From Candidatus Phyllobacterium onerii (GTDB lineage: Bacteria > Pseudomonadota > Alphaproteobacteria > Rhizobiales > Rhizobiaceae): a DNA stretch of 64,000 bases. A program made the position numbers and the translations under genes. The notes under the pieces were generated by a model. That model was not told the DNA's origin, made no database searches, and was given only the letters and a program-made list of their open reading frames with translations. Positions 1 through 7,140 of this stretch are shown in pieces. Within the stretch, counting starts at the first letter, position 1, and each line of letters starts with the position of its first letter. The stretch covers positions 1 to 64,000 of the forward strand of contig NZ_JAQMHX010000013.1 of assembly GCF_028331445.1 (NCBI RefSeq), written 5' to 3'.

Positions 1-1
1 C

Positions 2-325
2 TTCATGGGCACCGACCGGCCGCACGTGCTGCGTCAGGCGATCCACTGCTGCCGCAACTTCGGCACGGTGTCCATTGTTGGCGTCTATGGCGGCTTCGTT
101 GATAAAATCCCCATGGGTTCGGCAATCAATCGCGGACTGACCTTTCGCATGGCGCAGACCCCGGTTCAGCATTACCTGCCGATGCTGATGGAGCGTATCC
201 AAAAGGGTGAGATCGACCCGTCTTTCGTTATCACCCACCGGGCAAGCCTCGAAGAAGGTCCCGAGCTTTACAAGACATTTCGAGACAAAAAGGACGGCTG
301 CATCAAAGTCGTCCTCAAACCCTGA
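2..325 (+). CDS. Zinc-type alcohol dehydrogenase (MDR), C-terminal part, cut by window edge
   Basis: About 107 residues are visible; the reading frame is open to the left edge, so the N-terminal catalytic zinc domain lies outside the window. What remains is the end of the Rossmann domain (strand-turn [10 protein letters not shown]) and the C-terminal segment ending [10 protein letters not shown], typical of medium-chain zinc alcohol dehydrogenases of the glutathione-independent formaldehyde dehydrogenase type. The substrate cannot be told from this piece. An SDR gene starts 14 bases downstream on the same strand, so the two probably share a transcript and may oxidise or reduce related alcohols or aldehydes. 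Confidence 0.8.
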   Translation, partial: FMGTDRPHVLRQAIHCCRNFGTVSIVGVYGGFVDKIPMGSAINRGLTFRMAQTPVQHYLPMLMERIQKGEIDPSFVITHRASLEEGPELYKTFRDKKDGCIKVVLKP

Positions 326-339
326 TCGGAGACAATGAT

Positions 340-1134
340 ATGGCAAACACAGCCCGTCCCCTCGCCGTCGTTACCGGCGCTTCGTCCGGCATCGGACTTG
401 AACTGGCCAGGATCGCCGTCGGCGAAGGCTATGATCTTATTATTGCCGCCGACGAACCGGACATCGAAAGGGCTGCGGAAAAACTGCGGCTAGAGGGCGC
501 GACGGTCGATGCCATGACGATCGACCTTTCGGACTTTGCGGGGGTCGAAAAGTTCTGCACGTTCATAGCCGACAAGGGCAAGCCCGTTGACATTCTCCTC
601 GCCAATGCAGGCCGTGGACTCGGCAAGGGCTTTCTCGATCAGGATCTCACCGAAGCGCTGCACGTTGTTGACACCAACATCACTGGCACAATCGCTTTGA
701 TCCATAAGATCGGCAACGCGATGCGCCTACGGGGCGAAGGACGCATTCTCATCACCGGGTCGATAGCGGGCTTCATACCAGGCACCTATCAGGCAGTTTA
801 TAACGGTACCAAGGCCTTCCTGAACAGTTTTTCCTTCGCCCTGCGTGAAGAGCTTGAGGACACCGGCGTGACGGTCAGCTGCCCTATGCCGGGTGCCACG
901 GACACCCGCTTCTTCGAGCGCGCGCATATGCTTGACACAGCAATCGGCCAGTCCAAAAAGGATGACCCTGCTGATGTCGCGCGGGCCGGATTCGACGCCA
1001 TGATGGGCAACGAGGGCGACGTCGTCAGTGGCTGGAAGAACAAGCTCCAGTCGGCAATTGCGAACATCACACCGTCGGGAATGCTTGCCGGGCAGCATGC
1101 CAAAACAGCAGCACCAGGATCGGCGAAGGAATAA
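340..1134 (+). CDS. Short-chain dehydrogenase/reductase
   Basis: A 264-residue NAD(P)-dependent oxidoreductase with the classical SDR layout. The nucleotide-binding TGASSGIG is at residues 12-19, NAG at 89-91, catalytic Ser141, and the YxxxK pair is Tyr154 and Lys158 (YNGTK). Length fits the family. It lies 14 bases after the alcohol dehydrogenase remnant and is preceded by GGAGAC, so an operon is likely. The family acts on many alcohols, sugars and ketones and the substrate cannot be read from sequence. The start at 340 is supported by the ribosome-binding site and the Rossmann spacing. Confidence 0.9.
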   Translation: MANTARPLAVVTGASSGIGLELARIAVGEGYDLIIAADEPDIERAAEKLRLEGATVDAMTIDLSDFAGVEKFCTFIADKGKPVDILLANAGRGLGKGFLDQDLTEALHVVDTNITGTIALIHKIGNAMRLRGEGRILITGSIAGFIPGTYQAVYNGTKAFLNSFSFALREELEDTGVTVSCPMPGATDTRFFERAHMLDTAIGQSKKDDPADVARAGFDAMMGNEGDVVSGWKNKLQSAIANITPSGMLAGQHAKTAAPGSAKE

Positions 1135-1171
1135 TGATGACTTACTGTCAGTATTGGTTTGAGTGTCCACG

Positions 1172-1381
1172 ATGCCATCCTCGTTGATCCGCGAGAGCAG
1201 TTATGATGAGATATCCCGAACTTTGTCGATCTGGTTTGTCACAAACGGGCGACGCTACGATTATCTAGACGTTCCACCGGACATATACGCCGGTTTTCGA
1301 CGGGCGTTTTCTAAAGGCCGGTATTTCAATCAGCACATCCGCGATCAGTATAGATATCGTGTCGCCTTGATCCGGCATTGA
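1172..1381 (+). CDS. KTSC domain protein
   Basis: A 69-residue protein that is almost entirely one KTSC domain. It starts MPSSLIRESSYD and carries YDYLDVPPDIY and FSKGRYFNQHIRD, the usual conserved blocks; in this family the name-giving Lys and Ser lie in the FSKG region. The molecular role is unknown; such domains stand alone or are fused to nucleic-acid enzymes. A GTG nine bases upstream (1163) is another possible start, but the family normally begins MPSS, so I chose the ATG. It follows the SDR gene on the same strand with a 37-base gap. Confidence 0.75.
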   Translation: MPSSLIRESSYDEISRTLSIWFVTNGRRYDYLDVPPDIYAGFRRAFSKGRYFNQHIRDQYRYRVALIRH

Positions 1382-1795
1382 CGATGTATATTCGCCGTAC
1401 GAACGCTGGGGCGATTGGGGGCAGCCGCGCGGCAGGGGGTCCCTTCAGTGACCGGTTTAATCGTAGGCGGCCGTCACTTTCGCGACCCCGGCGATCCGCG
1501 ATAAAATGGACAGAAAGACCAGCATTGCTGTGGAAGGGCGGCGATCAAGGAATAGATGGGCGTTATCCCACGCCCATGTTAGACCCATTCTCTCCGAAGA
1601 TACGATCGCCAGCGCTACGGCACAACACCGCCCAGCCCGCCAAGTTCGTGCGCGCTTGAAGGTCGTTACGGCCGGCGAATAATTGAAATCGTCGGCTATT
1701 TCGGAATTTGAGTACGTCCATCTCGGGACTTGCTTCCGACTGGGTCGGAACAAGTCGGGCGGAACGAGGCCATAGCGTTCGTTCGACCGACGCGA
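1382..1795. other. Intergenic stretch with no recognisable gene
   Basis: About 410 bases after the KTSC gene. The open frames on both strands are low-complexity and match nothing I recognise, and I see no stress-type promoter or terminator. It probably represents decayed sequence beside the DUF4143 remnant. Confidence 0.4.
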
Positions 1796-2200
1796 TTAGT
1801 TCCACAGGCAAGACAGAGGAGCGGCGAACAGACGATCTCCAAACGGCAGCACCTTGTCACCATCATAGAGAACCATGCCGACCTGAAAGCTATCTCCCGC
1901 AATCTCGGCAAGCTTTCGCTATCCTTTAAAGTCTGCCGCGGACACCGTTGCGGCGGCCTCACCTCGATCGCAACAATGGCGCCCGCATCATCCTCAAGAA
2001 GATGTCGACCTCGAGCTGATCTTGGTCGCGATAGTGATGCAATGTTGAGACCGTATCGCTCCATGTCGCCAGCTTGAGAATTTCTCAGACGACAAAGCCT
2101 CAAGCAAGGAGCCGAAGAGCGAGCGGTCTCCGGCAATCCGGTCAGATGTTGCCCCGACCGGCAGCAAGCAGTCCCGTGTCGAGGAAATGCAGCAGGGCGC
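1796..2200 (-). pseudogene. Remnant of DUF4143 ATP-binding protein (C-terminal part)
   Basis: Reading the minus strand across frames recovers a recognisable C-terminal piece of the AAA/DUF4143 family. Blocks in order are HFLDTGLLAA, then SDRIAGDRSLFGSLLEAFVV, a TGA stop, EILKLATWSD, HHYRDQDQLEVDI, LEDDAGAIVAIEV, AATVSAADFKG, and a final block ending FGDRLFAAPLSCLWN before TAA. At least three frameshifts and one in-frame stop separate these blocks, so the gene is dead, and the N-terminal ATPase part is absent. Intact members are about 400 residues and often occur on mobile DNA. The intact stress genes that follow are unrelated. Confidence 0.7.
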
Positions 2201-2219
2201 GAACTAATACCGATTCAAA

Positions 2220-2244
2220 GGAACAAATCGCGATCCTCATGGTT
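2220..2244 (+). promoter_or_regulatory. EcfG-type stress promoter upstream of DUF892 gene
   Basis: GGAAC at 2220-2224 and GTT at 2242-2244 are separated by exactly 17 bases, the consensus of alphaproteobacterial general-stress sigma factors (equivalent to GGAAC-N18-TT). The ATG of the DUF892 gene follows 26 bases after the -10. Confidence 0.65.
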
Positions 2245-2270
2245 CAACGCTTTTCACGAGGAGAAATATA

Positions 2271-2780
2271 ATGGCTACTGCTGATGACACATTGAACGAC
2301 TGGCTGCGGGACGCCCACGCCATGGAACAACAAGCTCTCACCATGCTCAAAGGACAAGAGAGCCGGCTTGAGAGCTATCCGGACCTGCGTGGACGTATTT
2401 CGCAACATATCGGTGAAACCGAGCGCCATGCGGACATGGTGCGGAAATGCCTAGAGCGTCGAAACACAGACACCTCTAGCCTGAAAGACGCTGGTGCAAA
2501 GCTGACTGCGCTCGGCCAATCCCTGAGCGGCATCTTTGTAAGCGATGAAGTCATGAAGGGCTCGCTGGCAAGCTACACATTCGAGCACATGGAGATCGCC
2601 AGCTACAAAATGCTGATTGAGGCTGCTGACTACGTCGGCGACGGTGAAACAAAATCCGTGTGCGAGGCAATCTTGCGGGATGAAGAAGCGATGGCGGCTT
2701 GGCTCGCGGATCAAGCAGGGGAAGTTACGCGAACGTTTCTACAGCGCGAGGCGCGTGCTTCCAGCGCAGCAAAGCGCTAG
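2271..2780 (+). CDS. DUF892 (YciE/YciF-type) ferritin-like stress protein
   Basis: A 169-residue protein of the ferritin-like four-helix DUF892 family. Helix-borne metal-ligand-like residues recur (HAMEQQALTML, GETERHADM, FEHMEIASYK, LRDEEAMAAW), spaced as in ferritin-like bundles. Members are induced by stress; their enzymatic role is not established. The start is fixed by ACGAGGAGAAATATA just before the ATG and by an EcfG-type promoter 26 bases upstream. The ClpP-like gene follows after 15 bases, so the two are co-transcribed. Broken relatives lie at 3380-3883, 21115-21161 and 22385-22717. Confidence 0.85.
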   Translation: MATADDTLNDWLRDAHAMEQQALTMLKGQESRLESYPDLRGRISQHIGETERHADMVRKCLERRNTDTSSLKDAGAKLTALGQSLSGIFVSDEVMKGSLASYTFEHMEIASYKMLIEAADYVGDGETKSVCEAILRDEEAMAAWLADQAGEVTRTFLQREARASSAAKR

Positions 2781-2795
2781 TGGGATACGGCCCAG

Positions 2796-3356
2796 ATGCT
2801 CGCTCCTAATGCTCTGCTCAATCAACCCAATATCCGCATTTTCGGCTCTATCGGCAATGCCACGTTTTGGGATGTCATCAACCAGATCCAACGATTGCGA
2901 GCTGGCCAGGATGATCTGGTCCTCGAGTTGTCTACAGAAGGGGGCGATGCCGATACTGCAAGGAGGATAGCCCTCGAGATCTCTGTGTTCATCCGCGATA
3001 CCGGTCGGCAGGCTTATTTTGTGGGCAAGTCGTTTGTCTATTCCGCCGGCATAACCATCATGTCGGCTTTCCCCACCCCAAATCGTGCCTTGACGTATGA
3101 TACCACGCTCTTGGTGCATGAGCGCCATACCAAGGAAACCATACAGCTGGATGGCCCGATGCAAGCTAACATTCAAATCTTACGCGAGCACCTTGCCATA
3201 TTGGAGACGGCCCAAAGACTGGAGGCACAAGGCTTTCGGGATCTCATCGCCGAAAGCAAAATGGATTTACCGACCTTATACGAGCGCGCCCGGGAAAATT
3301 ACTATATCACTGCCGCGGAGGCGTTGGAGCTGGGAATTGTAGGCCGCGTTCTTTAG
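2796..3356 (+). CDS. ClpP/crotonase-fold peptidase-like protein (SDH family)
   Basis: A 186-residue protein with the ClpP-type serine-protease fold. The nucleophile block YSAG places Ser83, and His108 sits in VHERH; FGSIGNATFWDV near the start resembles the ClpP N-terminal strand. Length is close to ClpP, but divergence and context point to the stand-alone ClpP-like SDH group rather than housekeeping ClpP. The third catalytic residue is not obvious to me. It follows the DUF892 gene by 15 bases and probably shares its stress promoter. A frameshifted partial copy lies at 20855-21075. Confidence 0.75.
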   Translation: MLAPNALLNQPNIRIFGSIGNATFWDVINQIQRLRAGQDDLVLELSTEGGDADTARRIALEISVFIRDTGRQAYFVGKSFVYSAGITIMSAFPTPNRALTYDTTLLVHERHTKETIQLDGPMQANIQILREHLAILETAQRLEAQGFRDLIAESKMDLPTLYERARENYYITAAEALELGIVGRVL

Positions 3357-3379
3357 GCGCAACTCTTTCATACGACAAC

Positions 3380-3883
3380 TCAACGAGCCGTCGCAACTTT
3401 GGCTGCCGCATTCAACGAAGCTTCGGCTAAAGCAGTCAAAGCTTCGTCCGTTTTCGTCTCTTCTTGCAAGGCGGTGATGAGAAACTTCTGCGCATCTTTG
3501 AGTCCGAGGTCACCGGCCCACCGGGTCAAGGTGCAATAGCGGGCTATTTCATAATGTTCAACCGCCTGCGCTGCCGATGCAAGTCCAGCGTCCATGGCGG
3601 GTTGCCCCTTGAAATCCTCAATAATTTTTTCGCCTTGAGCGATTATTCCCTCGATTGCGTCGCAGGTCTTGCCTTGTGCGCGCTTGCCGAAAATCTCGAA
3701 GACGTGCTGCAAGCGTTCAACATGCACTTCGGTTTCCATGCGATGCTTTTCAAAGGCCGCTTTTTAGGTCGGGGTGGGATCCAGCCCTTCCATCTTCGGC
3801 AAAGCTTTGAGGATTTCCGGTCTGTGTAGTAGATATCTTTCAGTGTTTCATGAAAGGAGCGTTTCGAGTGTTTTCTCGACCAT
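3380..3883 (-). pseudogene. DUF892 ferritin-like gene, broken
   Basis: The minus strand encodes a DUF892 protein interrupted three times. It starts MVEKTLETL at 3883, then a one-base insertion precedes FHETLKDIYYTDRK, then a one-base deletion precedes ILKALPKMEGLDPTPT, then TAA precedes KAAFEKHR and the long intact remainder that begins METEVHVERLQHVFEIFG. The C-terminal 119 residues remain open, ending at 3380, and could in principle be made from an internal ATG, but the ferritin-like bundle would lack its first helix. It is convergent with the ClpP-like gene, 23 bases away. Related fragments recur at 21.1 and 22.4 kb. Confidence 0.75.
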
Positions 3884-4173
3884 GTCATGTCCCTCATTGC
3901 TTGATTGGAGTCAGTGAGACAACGACAGCAGGTAAAACGACTCGTTGATTCAGGGATATTGCGCCGAAACGCCTGGCCCGCCAGAACGTTCCGAAGAATA
4001 CTGTGGACCTGGATAGATAAGCCGCCGGCAAAGATAACAAAGTACAAGCAGAAAATTGATGAAGCCAAGCGCTGCCACAGCAGTTAGGGGCAGATTGGAC
4101 GGGTTTCATGGCATTAAATAATGGTCGAGGCGGGGCGGACCCGCCCTTAGCAATACCATCATGCCCAGCGCCT

Positions 4174-5142
4174 TCAACGCAGTCTGTTCAGACGCTTTGC
4201 CACGAGATCAAGGCTGCACTTGGCAAGGCCGTATCGCCACCGATGATTCGTCGCCTCGACCCGACCTTGGTAGAAAAGCGCAAGTCGCCGGTCTTGTAAT
4301 ATAACTGTGGAATGACCGTTTTCTCCCAATCCCCCCGGGTCGAGCACCGGTCCAACCGAGACGTATGGCCCTTTGATGTCATCCGCGATAGCGAAAAAAA
4401 CCCGTTGCCGACTGCCGCGTGAGCCCTGGGGAAGAAAGCAGGTGGCGTTGAGCAGTATCTGCCCGCCTGGAAGTTCAACTATTTGCGCTCCTTCTAAACC
4501 CCACTCGTAGTCAGGGTCTTCACGGGAATTGTGGTGAAGAAGCTCGGCGTGGTCCAAGATCTTGCCGACGCGTTTCCAGGGCCCGAACCAGGAATCGGAC
4601 ATGCTTCGCGCCAGATAAATGTCAGGCTGCGGCACCCGTGTGAACTTAGGCATACCGGAATAAACAATGTATCGCTTACCTCCCACGATCGCCGGGTGGG
4701 GATCGTAGATACCGTCCTCATCGCTATCGGGTACCGACATCAGTGCCGGGCTCAATACTACCCAGTGAAAGCCGTCGTTTGACACGGCGTGTTCGCAGCG
4801 TCCCCCTGATTTCATGAATTCCGTCTGTATGAACATGTGGAAGACGCCGCACTCAAAAATGACGCCAGGCGCGGCCACACCCGAACCGTTGACGGCTAGA
4901 TTGACTACCTCATGCTCGGTCCATGGCCCGGAAAGATCTGGTGCAGTTGCGTGAAGTATCCGCCATGTTTCGCTGGTCACAGTGCCGCTTGAGCCGAACA
5001 CGTGCCACAGCGTACCGTCGAAAACCGGACACGGGTCCTTGATGTCATCCACACACTCGGGATGAAACAATGGGAAGACGTTGGTTTCAAAAACAATCTT
5101 CATTGCATCGGCTTGATCTTGCACCGCTCTGACTCCGGGCAT
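4174..5142 (-). CDS. Five-bladed beta-propeller glycosidase-like protein (GH43/GH130-like)
   Basis: A 322-residue protein without signal peptide. It has the repeated short blade motifs of five-bladed propeller glycosidases: DDIKDPCPVFDGTLWHVFGS, then GIYDPHPAIVGGKRYIVYSG, EWGLEGAQIVELPGG and LALFYQGRV. Acidic residues in the DP and EGAQ blocks are the likely catalytic or substrate-binding positions, as in GH43, GH130 and DUF377-type enzymes. I cannot assign the linkage. The nearest sugar genes (5.4-11.5 kb) are on the other strand, so it probably trims or modifies the same glycan. The start is uncertain: ATG at 5142 and ATG at 5103 (MKIVFETNVF) both lack a strong ribosome-binding site. Confidence 0.7.
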   Translation of the reverse strand: MPGVRAVQDQADAMKIVFETNVFPLFHPECVDDIKDPCPVFDGTLWHVFGSSGTVTSETWRILHATAPDLSGPWTEHEVVNLAVNGSGVAAPGVIFECGVFHMFIQTEFMKSGGRCEHAVSNDGFHWVVLSPALMSVPDSDEDGIYDPHPAIVGGKRYIVYSGMPKFTRVPQPDIYLARSMSDSWFGPWKRVGKILDHAELLHHNSREDPDYEWGLEGAQIVELPGGQILLNATCFLPQGSRGSRQRVFFAIADDIKGPYVSVGPVLDPGGLGENGHSTVILQDRRLALFYQGRVEATNHRWRYGLAKCSLDLVAKRLNRLR

Positions 5143-5321
5143 TTATAGATGAATTAGCATCAGTCATCGATTTGATAAAAAAGCAATTCGCCCTAAGTGT
5201 GGCGCTAAACTGTATTGACGCCGCCGGTGGTTCGTTTTGCTCATAACAAACGTCTGGATGGACACCTTGTAGCTTTTGTTGAGGGGAGCTTGAGGACTTG
5301 AGGAATCGTTTTACGGAGGTT

Positions 5322-5347
5322 GGAACAAGTTGGTCCCAACAGTAGTT
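5322..5347 (+). promoter_or_regulatory. Possible EcfG-type promoter with one-base longer spacer
   Basis: GGAAC at 5322-5326 and GTT at 5345-5347 with an 18-base spacer, one longer than the optimum. It lies 33 bases before the preferred ATG of the glycosyltransferase gene. Confidence 0.25.
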
Positions 5348-5380
5348 TTAACTAAGGCTTTGAACCGAGGGAACATAAGC

Positions 5381-6646
5381 ATGGTTGCGGCGAGGACAGG
5401 TAGCCGATTGGGTAAATTAACTTCTCCCGGCGATCTTAGACTCTTCTGTTTTTCTCATCTAAGGTGGGACTCCATCTGCCAGCGGCCGCAACACGTTGCC
5501 CGGCTCGCGTCTCAGCAAAACAGCGTAATCTATTTTGAGTCGCCCATTTTTCAGCACGGGGCACGCCCGGCGCTGAAGGTAAAGACCCTTTCTTCAGGCA
5601 TCGAAGTCGTGACACCCGTGCTTCCTTTCGATGTCTCTGCCGCAAAAGCCCAGGTCCTCCAGCGGGATATTCTGGACCGGCTTGTTGCCCAGGTCCCGCG
5701 GGGCAGGCTGACAGGATGGTACTACACTCCGGTGGCTCTGCGCTTCAGCGACCATATTGCCTGGGATGTCTGTATTTATGATTGTATGGAGGAATTCTCT
5801 GCCTTCGAGGATGCACCGGCACGCTTGGTGGAAATGGAGAGGCGTTTGCTAAAGCGTGCGGATGTAGTGTTTACCGGGGGCCAGAGCCTCTTCGACGTCA
5901 AGCGAAGTCTGCATCGCTCTGTCTTTCCCTTTCCGAGCAGCGTCGATGTTGGTCATTTTAAACAGGCGAGATCACCGGGTGACGATCCCGCCGATCAGGC
6001 GGGCATACCGCATCCCAGAGTAGGATATTTCGGGGCCATAGATGAGCGGCTCGATGTCGATCTCGTCGCCCAGACCGCTCGAGCGATGCAGGATGTGCAT
6101 TTCGTAATGATTGGCCCAGTGGTCAAAATAGACCCGGCCAACCTGCCTCAGAACCACAACTTGCATTGGCTTGGGACCAAGAGCTATGACGATCTGCCGG
6201 ACTATCTTCGACATTGGAAAGCCGGTTGGATGCCTTTCGCGCTGAATGCAGCAACCCGCTATATCAACCCCACCAAGACACCGGCGTTTCTTGCAGCCGG
6301 ACTTCCGGTCGTTTCAACAGCAATCGTTGACGTTGTGCGTAGCTACGGTGCCGCAGGCCTTGTGCAAATTGTCGATGACGAAGATATTACCGCGACGTTG
6401 CGCCAGGTTTTGGCCCAGCCGCAGAACCCACTACTTGCAAAGATCGACGCCCGTCTAGCAGACATGTCGTGGACGCAGACATGGGCCGCGATGTCGGGCC
6501 ATGTGGAGCGCGCATATGCGACAAAAAACGTCCTGCCATTTCGCGCGAAAGCTGGGGTATGTTCGACAGGCTGTGCCGGTCCCGGGAGACTGTTCTCCGT
6601 TCCGAATCCCGCAAATAACAATGCGGTCAGTTATCGATCCGAATAA
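5381..6646 (+). CDS. Glycosyltransferase, GT4-like
   Basis: A 421-residue GT-B type glycosyltransferase, presumably cytosolic. It resembles residues 20-380 of the fusion protein at 7141: both carry CFSHLRW, QRPQH, a WYYTP block, ADVVFTGG or ADLVFTGG, FPSS(I/V)DV, MIGPVVKIDP, NLHWLG and a donor-binding INPTKTPAFLAAGLPVVST or its close equivalent. I prefer the ATG at 5381, with GAGGGA eight bases upstream, over the TTG at 5330. With 5381 the N-terminal length before CFSHLRW equals that of the paralogue. Donor and acceptor are unknown; the adjacent UDP-galactopyranose mutase suggests a galactofuranose-containing glycan. Confidence 0.8.
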   Translation: MVAARTGSRLGKLTSPGDLRLFCFSHLRWDSICQRPQHVARLASQQNSVIYFESPIFQHGARPALKVKTLSSGIEVVTPVLPFDVSAAKAQVLQRDILDRLVAQVPRGRLTGWYYTPVALRFSDHIAWDVCIYDCMEEFSAFEDAPARLVEMERRLLKRADVVFTGGQSLFDVKRSLHRSVFPFPSSVDVGHFKQARSPGDDPADQAGIPHPRVGYFGAIDERLDVDLVAQTARAMQDVHFVMIGPVVKIDPANLPQNHNLHWLGTKSYDDLPDYLRHWKAGWMPFALNAATRYINPTKTPAFLAAGLPVVSTAIVDVVRSYGAAGLVQIVDDEDITATLRQVLAQPQNPLLAKIDARLADMSWTQTWAAMSGHVERAYATKNVLPFRAKAGVCSTGCAGPGRLFSVPNPANNNAVSYRSE

Positions 6647-7014
6647 ACCCGTTGAGGTGCATCCCCAAATAAGTCGCGCGCTTCCAAAGTAGGGACCCGA
6701 ATTTGTGCCGCCGGGGGTGATTGTATCATGGTGCGGGAACTAGTTGCAAAACCATGGTATGCGGCGATCGCCAAACATCTGTTCGTCCGGCGGAAGGCTT
6801 GTCACGTGCGTTCCGGACTGTGTTCAGCTGACGCAGCAAATGAGGCTAACTCGGCTAGACCAGCTTAAAGGCGGCGTAGGCCACGACTTCAACAGTCGAC
6901 TGACGCCGCATGCTTTTGAATTACAGAAAAATACCAAGCTCCTTGGCTTACAACCTTTCGGCGCGCTCGTCTGAGGTTTGCAAAACGCCGAATAACCGAG
7001 GGGCGGTCGTGTCG
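6647..7014. other. Intergenic region before the glycosyltransferase-mutase gene
   Basis: About 370 bases with no gene I recognise; open frames are short and lack ribosome-binding sites. It serves as the leader of the next gene, whose predicted stress promoter begins at 7015. Confidence 0.4.
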
Positions 7015-7039
7015 GGAACATTTCTAGATATCGCTGGTT
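7015..7039 (+). promoter_or_regulatory. EcfG-type stress promoter upstream of glycosyltransferase-UGM fusion
   Basis: GGAAC at 7015-7019, 17-base spacer, GTT at 7037-7039. The spacer end and -10 (GATATCGCTGGTTAG, 7027-7041) are identical to those of the catalase promoter at 15133-15147. The start codon is 101 bases downstream. Confidence 0.6.
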
Positions 7040-7140
7040 AGTGAGTTTGGTTGCTGAAAGCGCCACTGGCCCCGACGAGGTTCCACTGGATGCCGAGCCG
7101 CCGCCCGTTGATGTTGGCTTAACAGGAAAGTCCCCGGTAG

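Noticed and set aside
4131-4145. GGGCGG-AC-CCGCCC hairpin as terminator of the propeller glycosidase gene
   Set aside because: The stem is only six pairs with a two-base loop and there is no T-run on either strand.
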